The notes beneath the pieces were generated by a model, which had not been told where the DNA came from, made no database searches, and saw only the letters and a program-made list of their open reading frames with translations. A stretch of 64,000 nucleotides of DNA from assembly GCA_030762175.1 (NCBI GenBank), contig CM060846.1, positions 306,996,512-307,060,511 on the forward strand. The letters are read 5' to 3'. Both the position numbers and the translations under genes were made by a program. The DNA comes from Metallyticus violacea (taxonomy: Eukaryota > Arthropoda > Insecta > Mantodea > Metallyticidae). Each line of letters begins with the position of its first letter. Within the stretch, counting starts at the first letter, position 1. Below, piece after piece: positions 25,499 through 37,780 of the stretch.

Positions 25499-25910
25499 TT
25501 CTTTTATTTTGTAAACATGTAGGATTATTAAATAAATTGAAATATTATAACAACTGAATAGTAATTAATTTAAAACATCGAAAATAAAAAGTAGGCTAAA
25601 TGTTATGCACTAACGTAAACAAATTTAGAAGTAAAAAAGTAACAAACAAAAATCACCTATACGATCCCCTTTTGCCGTATCGACAGCGCCCGAGAATGCT
25701 GCACAACTTTCGTCTGTTATTGTTGAATATCATTTAGAATGAACACGTGCTTTAGTTACAGGCGTGCCGGTCTTTAAGAAACTAATGATACCACTTTGAA
25801 ATTTATACAGGGTGAGTGCATATTCCTATCTCAAATTGCTTGTGTGAGACCGTTGTACGATCTCTGAAATTACTGCTGTGTTTCATGATTGATTGATTGA
25901 TTTATTTTTT

Positions 25911-26191
25911 GAGTGGCGTTTTACGCCTGAGGCACCAAAGGCGGTGGACACTGATATATGAAATGAACAACTGGGAAAACTCCTTTCCTTTTTATTTTTA
26001 AGGAAGGAAATGTTCCAGGCCAAAATTCAGGGTACCTCCCCGGATTTTCCATTTAGGAGGACTGAGGGAAACCTGAAAAAAAAAAAAAAAAAAAAAAACT
26101 AAGTCAGGGAGGACGGTCCTGGTGGAAATCGAACTCCGGACCTCCTGCTCACGAGTCCGCGTCTTAACGATCTCGGCCACCCATGGCGGCC
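25911..26191 (-). repeat. tRNA-derived SINE, family 1, copy 4
   Basis: The minus-strand head is ggtggccgagatcgttaaga, then gactcgtgagcaggagg, then box B-like agttcgatttcc. The body contains ccggggaggtaccc and is interrupted by an A tract at 26080-26098. ORFs over it (such as 25998-26336) are repeat artefacts. Confidence 0.85.
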
Positions 26192-26699
26192 CACTGCGGT
26201 GTAGTTCATTAATATCTTTATTTGTGTTTAGAACTTCTGTCACATGTATTACTTCTGTAAGTTCAGTTTCTATATGCCAAAACAATTTCCACCTAATGCA
26301 GTTATTAAAGAGCACAATAGTTAGGAGTATATGCAACTCAATGCTGCAAACAAAACACGGCAGGATCAGGCACCTTTATTGCTCTACATATAAAATTAAA
26401 CGAGAAAGATTTTGACTTTATTTTAGTTATGTAAACCGAGTCTTTCGGGCTGTAAGGCATTGGTCTCCTCCATTCTTTTACATGTTATAGGGAAGGAAAC
26501 ACAAGTGTGAGAAATTATAGTTTTCGGGAAATACTCTTAAAGTGCAAAACATCTAATCATAACTTTATACATTCCTACAAATACAACATCAAATACGTGC
26601 AATATCATATATCATTTTAAACGGTAAAATCCAAAGAACAAGAATATATACACTTTTTTAAATTTTTACTTTATGACCTTTGACCTAGCAGCCCCTTTA

Positions 26700-26736
<37 letters not shown>

Positions 26737-27189
26737 AGCTCTACGAAATATGCTGTTTAAAAAACGTAGTAAAGGAATTTTCATACATTTTTCGCACCGG
26801 ATAAGACGATATACTTTCCATAAAAGCAAAACGCATATTGGGACATGCATTCATACGTCAAGTTATTTTAATATGCACTTGGATATTTTGTTATTTTTAC
26901 GTTGCCATACAGATGGCCAGTAAAGTTAAGTTCTTGGTCTCAATCAATCGTAATCATGTAATTGGCAAGATAATTACTTTATACGTTTGTGCTTATGTCT
27001 TAAGCATACGAAATAGCAAGTCATTAATTCAAATATTTTATTTAATATAACTTTCTAAACAGATGCATTGCGTATATTCCATAAAAAGAATAACATTGAG
27101 TATCGTTATTTGTAAAATATGGTTTAACAATAAAGGAAAATTACCCAAAATTTATAAACTTCTGTAGGAACTGTTCTCCTTCTCAAAAA
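26192..27189. other. AT-rich unassigned DNA
   Basis: Contains the (GA)n microsatellite. ORFs at 26122-26415 and 26838-27050 show no family features. Confidence 0.5.
26703..26734. repeat. (GA)n microsatellite
   Basis: About 15 uninterrupted GA units. Confidence 0.95.
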
Positions 27190-27930
27190 TTTAAACAGGA
27201 ACTACCAGCTTTGATGATCTCACGTGAAGTGCATCAACGGCAGAACTCATTAAACACATTCAGGATATGGTATAAGATAACCGACTAGTTACAGTGCATT
27301 AAATTGCTGAGGCTGTAGGCTTTTCAAATTAATGTGCAAGTTATATTTTACATGAAGAATTGCATATGAGAAAGCTTTAAGCAAAATGGGTGCCGGGCTT
27401 GCTAAGATCAGATGAAAAACCGATTCGCATGAAAATATCGCAACAGAGTTTGCAACGTTTTAACAGCAACAGGAGTGATTTTGTGCGTCGACTTATCCTC
27501 GAATGCACCACTACACCCTAGAATCAAAACAGCAGACAGGAGCCCGTTCTATTGGCAGAAAAAATCTTATGGGATGCTGAAGGAATTTTACTGATTGATT
27601 ATCTACAGAAGAGTAAAACCAAAACCGGAGAGTACTATTATAGTCATTTAAACGAATTAGATGAAAATGTTTGTGAGAAAAATAAACCCAGTTTGCAGAA
27701 GAAATCATCAATCAGGACAATGCACCTGCTTGCAGAAGTGTTTTAGCGATGGGAAAATTGAGAGACTTAAAGTATGAATTGTTGGAGCATCCATTCTACT
27801 CCCCAGATTTGCTCCCTATAACTTCCATCAAATACTTCTTCACTTCATCAAATTAAGAAACGATTGCAGCTGTAGAGGAGTATTTTATTTTGCAGACTAC
27901 TTTCTGTAGTTCCAAACTGACACGGCAGAA
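27190..27930 (+). pseudogene. Decayed mariner transposase, SETMAR/irritans-like (copy e)
   Basis: Several frames together cover much of a mariner transposase: KWVPGLLRSDEKPIRMKISQ and QSLQRFNSNRSDFVRRL (27380-27500), KILWDAEGILLIDYLQKSK in a 64-codon open frame (27552-27746), then after a frameshift NQDNAPACRSVLAMGKLRDL and YELLEHPFYSPDLLP (27710-27815). IAAVEEYF marks the C-terminal region near 27865. The residue at the third catalytic position (34 residues after the Asp of QDNAPA) is Thr instead of Asp. It is unrelated to the long-TIR family at 11.4 kb. Confidence 0.85.
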
Positions 27931-28573
27931 CTCTTTCTTTTAATTTAGTAGCGTTTGGGCTAGTAGAGTCACTGTTCTAGGGTGCTTTACATAAAATGGG
28001 AAATAGACTTGGTGGCAGCTAGTATTACTGTGATTTAATCCTTCTTGGGAACTGTTTTGAAAATTTTTATTACGTGGAGAAGTAACGAATATAATATAAC
28101 ACGCCTGTAAACTGGATTTTACCATACAATATAAGCCTTGCTACAGTTGTTAGATTAACGCCAGTGTGTCATATTTGCAACAGAGCTGTATATTCTATGC
28201 ATTTATCTAAGGCAACCCTTGCTGTGACCGTACTGAAGCGTAAAGACCGCTAATCATTTCAAGAAGAAGTTGGAGGAAAGCACACTCTCATCAAACTCAT
28301 AGTTCCCATGCTTCAGCCAAATGTTTTTCGAAAAACGATGAACATACGTTTACTATTAATGTCCCATGCCCATCACTTAAATCTTAAGATCATGTGTTGG
28401 TGATTAAGAAGGGTAAAGTATTTTTTTTTTTTTGCAATTATGCAGCCTTAACTGCATAATAATACTTATCATTACTCAGTTTGTTTACGAAGGATGCATA
28501 ATTATCCCAAATCTCACATTCTAAGTTTACCAGTTCTCAGTTTTTCTTTTACTAGATTTGAACATGCTGCATA

Positions 28574-28700
28574 TACAAGATGTTCCATTTATTTTGCTAA
28601 ATGTTTCAAATGAAAAATTGTTTCCGACAAAAGTTTTCGTTTAATGCATTAGAAAAAAAAAAGCTATTTTTATTGAGCAATATTAATGAAACACCCGGTA
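28574..28700. mobile_element. 127-bp MITE with TA flanks
   Basis: The left end tacaagatgttccatttatt and the reverse complement of the right end, taccgggtgtttcattaata, match at about 19 of 25 positions including the neighbouring base. Each end is flanked by TA (28572-28573 and 28701-28702), as expected for a Tc1/mariner-type insertion. The interior has no coding capacity. It is probably a non-autonomous element moved by a mariner-type transposase. Confidence 0.7.
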
Positions 28701-28789
28701 TAGAGCATGGTTTGCATAAATTTCAATAATCACAAAGAATCCTTAGAAAAAATTGAGTTGGGAAATCCATAAGATATTTCGGGCTGACG

Positions 28790-29075
28790 GTTTGTGTTTA
28801 CCATCTGGCGGTGAGGAACGAACCTAGACGCGGTCCTTAATATTGTTTCCAAATAGAACACCAGACGCTGGCGAGTCCCCCCTCCAAGTTTTTCGAGCCC
28901 TTCCATTCTAAAGCGCAAGCCACTTTCACACCGCACCAGCCCAACACACCTGCCACTTTCGACCCTTTAACAAAACCAGGGGAAACCACAAAAGAATCTC
29001 GGTTAGGACGACCAGCCCTAAGGAACTTTAACCCAGAACCTCCCAAATACGAGTTCAAGCGTTACCATCTCATTC
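28790..29075 (-). repeat. SINE-like repeat, family 4, copy 1
   Basis: The minus-strand head reads gatggtaacgcttgaactcg, atttgggaggttctgggtta, which has a tRNA-like tail but a weak box A. The body contains ttttgtggtttcccctgg, gtcgaaagtggcaggtg, tgttgggctggtgcgg and gcgtctggtgttc. The repeat at 62.8-63.05 kb shares this order of blocks. Confidence 0.6.
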
Positions 29076-29218
29076 ATTTCACTTGCATTGTAAATCGTTA
29101 CTACGGTTTAACACCATCACGTTATGTGCAGTATACAGCTATGTTCAACAGTCTAATAAATGTGGAAATGGACTTCGGATTCACAAATACATAGAAACAT
29201 ATGTTACCCATATATACA

Positions 29219-29345
29219 AGTCGGTCCTGGTGGTGTAGTCCTAACAATACTTGCCTTCTAAACCCAAGATCGCGGGTACAAACCTGGGCTGGAACGATGG
29301 ATTTTTCGCACGTAAAAATCCTAAGTATGCCCGACTCTGTCGTAA
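29219..29345 (+). repeat. tRNA-like SINE head, family 2-like
   Basis: The sequence tcctggtggtgtagtcctaa and then gcgggtacaaacctgggctg resembles the head of the 14.65-kb SINE, and is followed by cgcacgtaaaaatcctaagt. The shared 3' tail is not visible, so this is a truncated or mosaic copy. It begins about 150 bp after another SINE head. Confidence 0.55.
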
Positions 29346-31924
29346 CCCGCAACTGACTGGAAGACAGAATGGTGCCGCTCGTGCCGTGTGGGGAATCTCA
29401 GTGATTGGAGGATGGTAGTTCCGCCGATCTAAGTTGCGAAACATGTATTTGCAATGTTCTATGTCCCGGACCATACTCATGTGAAGCTCTCAGGAAGTTT
29501 ACTTAAACGTATTGTTAAACCTCTAAACAAAATTATTCATAAAACAGACATTTTACCAATAATGTACAATCCTAATTACTACTACATGCGCCTGGCTTGC
29601 TGCAAGATATATTGCAATATAGCTCTACGGGAAAACAAACAGAATTTCAAATAGAGAGACGCGCTCCCTAGATTCTGTTTTTTACAGATGTGCAAACTCG
29701 AGTTTGGTAGCTTAACGCTGCACATATTCTGGGATTAATAGTTCATTTCATATTTTGATGTTTTAAATGCGTTTGTTTACGATATGATATAAGGTAATAT
29801 TCAGGAATAACTATCGATTTGGCGAGTTCATGCACAACTGGCGACATGAACTGAAATGCACAAGGGCGATTCCATGTGAAATAGAACAACTGACTTTTCA
29901 TTTTTTACATTTTTTAATTTCATACTACTACAACTTAAAGACAAACGTTTTTGCGAAACGTAATATTCCTATTTTCCTTATTTATAGAAACATAGCTCTC
30001 GAACACACAAAAATAGAAATCTGAACAATATTTTCCTTAAGATATTTATTCGTAAAACATATTCATTTACAAGATTAGAAGAAAATTTATTACACGCACA
30101 ATTGAATGCTTTCTCCACAGAGAAAACGATCAATGAAAATGCGGTAAAATTGCAAATTATTAGAAAAATACGTGTATTTTTTAGATTTGTACTCCAAAGT
30201 AAATGAGTATAGAAAATATAATCATTTCATACTTGGAAGTTGAATCCTTATATCCGTCTTGCGCGTTGACAATTAGTCCTGCACTCTAAAACCAAAGTAA
30301 AGCAGCCAAGTTTTTGCGACCGTATGTGAAAGCAGCTTGTAAAGCCAGTGTTTTCTAAATATAATTTAACAAAAAAAAATTTATGGGAGTTTTTGGAACA
30401 TCAGTATAATATTGACATATTTTATTTGCAAGAAAGAGCGATCACAGATATTTTTATTTTCACTGTTTCCAGTCAAATATGAATTAACTGATTTATGTCC
30501 TTGTTGAAATTTTATATAAAATGTGGCTTATACACATTTATATAATGTGTGCTTATTTCATTTTTTTTAAATTTCCAACATTAGTGTTTTGGAGCTTATG
30601 TCCTTTGCAACTGTTGATTTTCATAAATATAGGATAAACTTGTCACAATAAAAAATAGACTTAGATAAACGGTCTTCACATAAAATATATATATTCATTA
30701 TATTTATCCATATTTGCTTTCAAGACCATGCTGATTTCTAAGGTTCTCTGGTGTTCTATTTCTTATAGATTGGTCCACATTAGTTTCACAACGCATTATT
30801 GCATTATGACCAGCTCTAGTGGTGGGATTAAGCTGTGGAATGTGTAGCTAACAGGAATTTGTATCATTGAATAAACCTACATGACTCGATGCGCATACAG
30901 TAAGATTTTTGTTTTTTAAATAATAGAGGAATGTTAATATGCATGCAAGTTATCTAAAATATTAAAAATCTGTTACATACCTGTTAAGAAGCACACCATA
31001 GGCATAATGATGACATTGGAGTCTCATTTGATAATTATCTGGTATCACTGATGAAGTACTAGTAGGCAAGCAACTTTCAACTCTCATAGTCCATTGGCTC
31101 AGAGATAGCTTGATGGTGCAAATTATCGGCATTCTTCTCAAGAATCGAAGCACATAAAATGTCGTTCAGGCAGATGATGTAAGTTTTCATACCATCTTAA
31201 CTTCTGGATCCTTGGTTAGAAGAACATTCTCCGAGACCTAAGATTAAGAATCTTGCAATGCAGACAGATGGGAAAAAATAATTGCACTTTCATTTTGAAA
31301 CAGATGATCCGTTTAAAGAAACGCAATTAAAATACTGCTTGCTTAAGCCAGTGCATAACCATAATCCAGTTAGAATATACTTATTACTTCAATTATTAAG
31401 AAATAATAAATAATAATAAAGTTACTCTCAAGATTTTTACAACATTTAGGCATTATGATCGTTATGAAAACGTATTGCTTTTAAGTTTTGAAAAAATAGT
31501 GCGTATTCATGAATTTCAAGTAATTTTATTCACGATAATACATGAAACAGTGGGTTCAATATACTTAATAGACAAATTTGTCGAATATACAGTAGTAATG
31601 TTTAGAAATAATTTTAATGATTCTAGCTTATATCACAACTTTTCTATTTTCTCCTGCAGTTCGTAGCTAAAGGAACCAATTCTTTTGTTAGTTATATTTT
31701 TTAAATGTGCAATAAAGCTAAACTTTTCATAATCTAGTTGATATCATCGCTAAATATAAATAGACCTCTCATTTTAAAGTCCATTTTCTTGCTGACATTT
31801 AGGCTTGAAATTGCAGATACCGCAGCTTACGGCCTTCTGGAATCACACTTTTGCTGTGTGTCAAAATATGTTTTTGGATTAGGGAAACGAAATGTAGTTT
31901 TGAATAAAGGAAGCAAAAGAATAT
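29346..31924. other. AT-rich DNA downstream of the RNF220 polyadenylation site
   Basis: No gene, exon or transposon recognised. ORFs are up to 67 codons and AT-driven. Confidence 0.5.
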
Positions 31925-33853
31925 GCACATTTTTTATATAGTCACCTTTATTTCGAGTACAGGAACGTAGACACTGTCCTAGAGTCAAGATGATAACTGT
32001 TTCAAAACACACAATTACACGGTAAACTATGCAGGACAAGATACTGCTGGGAACGGGACGGGGGGGAGTTGCGCATCTTACAACGCGCTGTTCGAGAGGA
32101 TCTCACGGTTCCAGCTCAAACCTTTCATTCTTCAGGTGGCACAAAAATGCGATTGCTTACAAACGCAAGTTATGTACACAAACTGCATTTGAATCTACGT
32201 AAAGGTTAACAAAATGTATATTTACGGCCCACGCATTTACAGAGCGAAGTGCCCCGGGAATATATCATTGCAATTTCATATGATGAACTCTGCTCACTTC
32301 AAGAATGCAATCCATTTGAAGAAGAGAGGGGATATTTGTAACGCACTTCACTCACAAATGCAACCGTTTCCGATACTTAAGAAGGGCTGCAACTACTTCA
32401 TTTTCATCAATACTACACTCCGTTTTCTACAGCCAACAGGTTCTGTAGCAGAAGGTAGTACAGCTAAAGCACCCATGGGTTGCACTTTCCATGTCAGTAA
32501 AACACAGCACGAATAATTTTGGGGGGATGTACACGAGAATGCTTCGTTCGTGAAATAAAATCGCGGATTTGTGACCACCTGTACTCTGAGAGCGGGAAAT
32601 GTTACGTTTCTTTAGCACAAAATAGTCCATCATTTGACGATGCTGCCTGCCTTCCTTTTACAATGTTGCAACTTTTCTGCCGTAAGTATCTAACAAAGTT
32701 ATGATCTGAACGAATGGAGGAGGTTCCTTTACCACTATGCATAATAATGTTAAATCTCACAAATTTCATGTTAAGAGAAAATTACATGGGGAATAGCTTT
32801 GAGCCCTCTGGACGACTAGACCTGCACAAAAACAGTTTTAAACAACTTTTCACGTCGCCAAAAGTTCTTAGCAGAGTTATTTTTCAAAAATCTGAGAACT
32901 CACTTCTCTTGTGTATTAAACTGGCAACTCTTGTCGCCCGTTATTCTCATAGTCACCTCAAAGCACACTAAAGTGTAAACCTCTCTCTAGAATTCCTTTG
33001 CACCACGTCAGTCAAGCAGCATCTGCTTTTTTTTTTATCACAAATTACTGAATGTCCGCCAGATTGTTTCCCTGTAAATGCACAGTTATACATCCAAAAT
33101 TGTTATTTTTCATATGTATATACATTTGTTTAAGTAGAACACTCTTGATGTTGAGAAAACGAAGAGCGCACATATTTTGGAGCACAGTAAGCATTCCACT
33201 CTTTTCCCGCTTCGTCCCTGTAACATTCCTTTGCAAAAGTCATTAGTTCAAGACCCAAATGCACAACAATCGCAATGTTTAGGGAATTTTCAATCGCACA
33301 TTTCACACTTCCCAATGTAGATTCCAGTAAAAAATATATGACACAAAACATAATAAGCAGTATGTGATACGCTGAGGAAGTATATTTAGCTTAGGAAATT
33401 GACCCGCTGTAAACAGGGGTTTCTCCTATGCGCAGAACGGTTCATTTTGGCTGGACTCTGATAACAAGGTTCGAAACATTTCTTTTTAGACATCTGCGCT
33501 TCGTGAAACATCTTCCTCAGCTCAAACACAAAATTGATAATTATCATCTACGTGACAAATGATTACACAAAATTTTAGATTTCCATGTGGAGTTCCATTT
33601 CCCTCAACGTAACACATATGCACAATAATATGATTTTCCGTTTCGGATTCGAACAACAGCTGATTACACGTCCATTTGCGTGTATATGAAATGTGTAAAC
33701 TTCAGGGAAACAACAGTGCTAATAAGCCGATATGCCAGCGTGCTAAGGGACGAAAAGTGATGAGATGTCAGGATGGTAGAAGCTGTGGCGGTACTTGGCG
33801 AGTGACCTTCTCTCTTCTACTCTCTCAATATTTCAACCCATCTCTTCTTGCCG
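31925..33853 (-). other. RNF220: Probable RNF220 3' UTR
   Basis: This stretch follows the stop codon. On the minus strand the canonical AATAAA at 31952-31947 is the first I find downstream of the stop, which would give a 3' UTR of about 1.9 kb. The segment is less AT-rich than its surroundings, especially 32040-32700, and I see no recognisable transposon in it, which fits transcribed sequence. Several 60-100 codon ORFs on both strands here have no family features and are treated as chance. Confidence 0.5.
31947..31952 (-). promoter_or_regulatory. Candidate polyadenylation signal AATAAA
   Basis: The canonical hexamer, read on the minus strand, lies 1.9 kb after the RNF220 stop. It is followed by T-rich and A-rich sequence (tatataaaaaatgtgcat). 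Hexamers of this kind are common in AT-rich DNA, so the assignment rests mainly on position. Confidence 0.4.
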
Positions 33854-33925
33854 TCACATGTAAATCCTTCGTAGATCTGAGGGAGATGTAATCATGTTGC
33901 ATTGCGGACAGAGCTTTTTCGCACC
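33854..33925 (-). CDS. RNF220: RNF220 terminal exon F: last RING ligands and stop
   Basis: The coding part is 72 nt: 23 codons and TGA (33856-33854). It is too short to stand out as an open frame and was found by searching for Cys-Pro-Gln-Cys on the minus strand. The acceptor is tttgttcacag ending at 33926, phase 0. It encodes GAKKLCPQCN, giving the last RING ligands Cys283 and Cys286, then MITSPSDLRRIYM. Vertebrate RNF220 ends GAKKLCPQCN...DLRRIYL, so both the length and position of the C-terminus agree. The final residue is Met rather than Leu. Confidence 0.93.
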   Translation of the reverse strand, partial: GAKKLCPQCNMITSPSDLRRIYM

Positions 33926-34434
33926 CTGTGAACAAAACTTATGATGAGCATTTGCTGAAATTACATGTTTGCCTCATATCGCTTCGTCACCATTGGTTTG
34001 CAATATCTTATCAACGATTAGTAGACATGAAGTTCATGTGAATTCATGCAGCTATGGGAAATTAGTATTTAAGAGCATTATGTGTGATAAGTGCATTTAA
34101 TAGAAGAACAAAATAAGTTTCTATGCAAAACATAAACACCGACGTATCTCAAACTATTTTCGAAGTGAGAATCAATTGTTTAATCTATAAGTAGAGACGG
34201 ATTCTCGATATTCAACAGGTATCGATATGAAAAAGAGATCTGTACATTAGATCCATACTTTTAGATAATATGATAACACAATTTATAGTTAATATTGTAA
34301 CAAGTTATACATTTTAAAGTGGTAGCAAAAAACACGAGTCTCGTTCATGAGCCTCATTCATAAGCTTCTAAATAGCAGGTAGCAGGTATTGGGTGAGCTT
34401 CTAAAACCTATCACCGACTACATAATAAACGGAG

Positions 34435-34500
34435 TAGGTAATCTGCGCTACGAAAATAGGTGATCTGCGCCACCAAGATAGGTAATTTTCGTACAGCAAA
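34435..34500 (+). repeat. 22-bp tandem repeat, three units
   Basis: Three successive 22-bp units begin at 34435, 34457 and 34479, each starting taggt(a/g)at. The first two share taggt.atctgcgc.acaa..-type sequence; the third is more diverged. A related tagcaggtagcaggtattggg lies 50 bp upstream. Confidence 0.65.
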
Positions 34501-37110
34501 TGCAACACTTAAATATTTAAGATGAATTTATAGTATACCTTACTAAACTCATGGCACGCTATGAAATTACATATGCGGGGTTAAAAAGGTTAGTATGTCA
34601 GTTCAAACATCTTGACAAGTTTCAAATTGTGTATACCTACTCACTTCTTCGTTACTTTATTTTCGAATGAAATGGGATATAAATGTTGATTTTCCACACA
34701 TTCTGTCAGTAACATTTGCTGTCTTTACTGGTATTCTAATTTGACACGTTCGGATTTTCATACAGACATGGAGTTGAAATTGAAAAAGCGTGTCCAAGAA
34801 TATAAAAACATCCAGTTTGGAATAATAAAACATTGAATTTAATTTGGAAAGAAATGTCTCTACATTGTTGTTTTCTTGTATACCACGGCCTCTTCGTTTA
34901 CCCATATGCTAGGTTGAAACTGGACCTCTGGGAAGGTATAATTTTCGAAAACCTATACACAGAATTTTGTAATGTTAAACTTGAACCAATTCTGTTGTTA
35001 GTAAAATGGAAATATAAAGAAATACATTAAAATTTTCCAATGTCTGAAGCTGCCGATTTATAAACGTTTGATAAGCCCAAATGAAATTATTTTTTCGTAC
35101 CAGTTTTAACTTAAATGGAAGCTGAATCCAGGAGTTCGACCATTTTAGAAATTTTCACTACAACTTTATGTGTGGGCAAATAAAAAGAATAATCGCGTTT
35201 GGAATCGTGTTGATTTTTGCTTCTCCTATGAAAAAACTTGGCGACACCCATGTGCTAGAGCTTACAAATCTCTGTAGCGTCGTCTTCATGCCGCAGTTTA
35301 GATATCTAATTCATTCATTTCAAATTCTGAGTTAACCGTGGTGCAGAAAACACATTCATAATAAAAGTCTGCAAATGGTCTGGCAATAATATGTGCTGAA
35401 TTGCAGTTTGAAGTAGGTATTTTCGAACTCCTGTTGTATTAATATCTAGCACGTTCTTCAGTTTTGGGGATATGGAAAAACGACGTCCCGTTACAAAATA
35501 ATCTCGGTCTGATTAATATAAAAGAAACTTATTATATTAGTAAACATTAAGGTAATATGTTAAATTATTTCATTACAAGTAACTCATTTAAATAATATCG
35601 TACCTTAGCGTCTTTAACATGATAGTTGATTTTACATTATTATCTATTTGTTATTTCTAAGTGACAGAAAATGGTGCATTTCGTGGTCTACCTTTTTGGG
35701 ATAATATTGCGGCAGTTTAGAACTATTTCAAAGAGTTTTTTTTTCCAAGCTGGAAACTACCGCAACATTAGCATCGTCAAGATACACACTATCTCAGTTC
35801 ATAAAAATTTTTTACTCAATCTCTCAACAAAAAAATATACTCGGTGAGAGAGGAAATTCAGGTATGTTTGTATTTAGATAAAAAACATGAAAATATCGAG
35901 TATTGAGAGTAAAGCATATATAAATAACAAGTGTCAAGAAATCTTTAGTTCTGCAAACAACCCTACTTCTACCCTGTTCGAAAGAAATTCAACTATATGT
36001 TTTTCATGTTTTAATATTCTGTATGTTGAAACAACATTAACTACTATTTCCTAAATTTATATTGATTTATAATTAGAAGAATATATATTTTTTTAATAAT
36101 TGAAGATTAGCTAGGCTATTTTATAAATGTACGTTTATAAGATATTTATGTTTTAAAATATAATTTACATAATTTCTGTAGTATTAACTGAGAAAATGAC
36201 GATTGTATGCAATGTTTGGAATAGGTATTTTGGTGAGATTAACTGAGATCTTAGAGATATTATGCTGCAAGGAATTTCCATACTCCATAAACACATTTTG
36301 CAGTTCAAAATCCGTTTCTTTATAATTCTTAAAGATACTGTGTATTACTTTTTTCCCCCATCTATTTCCGAGTAATGCTTCATTTTAATAAATGAATGTT
36401 CAATCTATATTCTAAATGATGAAAGGAAGACCTCGAAAAAAAAACTGAGATGCGCTGGCCTGTGTTAACAGAGATGACTTGAACTACCTTTTTCGAATAT
36501 GTTCAACTTTTTTTTTTTAAGAAAATCATTAAAAAGTTTATGTCGAAATAACTTGCAGCACTTCATTCACTGATCTAGTACGTTTAAGGCAAATTACAAA
36601 AATTAGAGTAAATGGGCGTTTAAACTTAAGAATGACTTATGCATTACTGAGTATCCCACACTGCCAATTGGTTTGACTTTCACACCGCATTTTGCGATTT
36701 CAACGACTGTGGATTCCACAAAATTCTATGCATATTTTTATAATGCTGCAGTTGAAAAAGGCATCTAATTGTTTGTATTTACAGGCTTCATGATAAACAG
36801 TTGGTACGCTTATTCTGGAAAAAAGCGGAGAGGCGTGGTAAAAACTAGGCCCAACCCATGGTGACTAGTAATTAGGTTTTTGTCTAAGGAGATAAGCAGA
36901 AGAAGCTTATGAACAGTTCACATAAGAAAGCTATACGTGCAAGGCTCCTTTAAGAAAATTGAGTTGTCAACGCAATTTTGATATCCAGCACAAAGAATGC
37001 ATTTGAGAGGATTCTTACCCTGTCGGCACCCAGTTTTTTTCCTCATATTACAACCTGAAGCTGTGATTGTGTTTCAAAGTCTGAATGTATAAATAGATTA
37101 TTAGATTCTT

Positions 37111-37780
37111 CATTCTGAAATAAATAAATAAAAAGGACGGTAACCCCAACAGAAAATGCGACATTTATTTATTGTTCTTCATTCTTCTTTTATGTATAGG
37201 CGAATTTTCTTGAAGAACATACTGTTAAATAAGAGGAAAGTTTAACCTTTCCTAGAATTATTAACACCCTTAGACAAAAATGAGCAACGGCCAGAAACTA
37301 TGACCTTAACGTAAATTAACGCTGGGTTCACAATGCACGTTTAGGCACTTTATATTCATGTTCAAGCTATGCCATAAACAGGAAATGCGTTTGCTTGGAC
37401 AGTGTGCCCTGATTGCCGAGCGAACTAAAGCAGGCGTTTAGTAATAACTAAGTAGACTCGAATTCTCACTATGGCTAATTTTTATTATTTGTTAGTTTTT
37501 TAAAGTAAAATTAATGTTTAATATACAGTATTAATATATCTTTTAATGGACAGCATATAATTAGTAAGGCATTTATACACAAAAACGCACATTCAAAATA
37601 AACGCCACATTAATAAATATTCTAAAGTGGAAAACTAAAAAGAAAACATTAATTGCCTAAATTCATTTAAAATTAACTTCTCTCTTATTTAACAATATGT
37701 TTTTTCAAGAAAATTCGCCCATACATAAAAGAGGAATGAAGAACAACAGGGCTACGTTCATTTTTATTTATTTAAGAATG
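37111..37780. mobile_element. Foldback-type element with long inverted repeats, in RNF220 intron
   Basis: The left arm (about 37111-37240) and right arm (about 37671-37780) are inverted copies. The core tcttttatgtat.ggcgaa and ttttcttgaa...acat. tgttaaataagag match at roughly 90% over about 70 bp. The similarity continues outward through aaataaataaaaa, with a 27-bp insertion in the left arm. The 430-bp loop has no transposase. It could be a foldback element or a MITE. Confidence 0.7.

Noticed and set aside
25094..25820. Possible mariner ends (tacaggatg and tacagggtg)
   Set aside because: Both face the same way, so they are not an inverted pair of one element.
32214..32971. Plus-strand ORFs of 85-100 codons
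   Set aside because: They lie in the proposed RNF220 3' UTR, antisense, with no recognisable domains.
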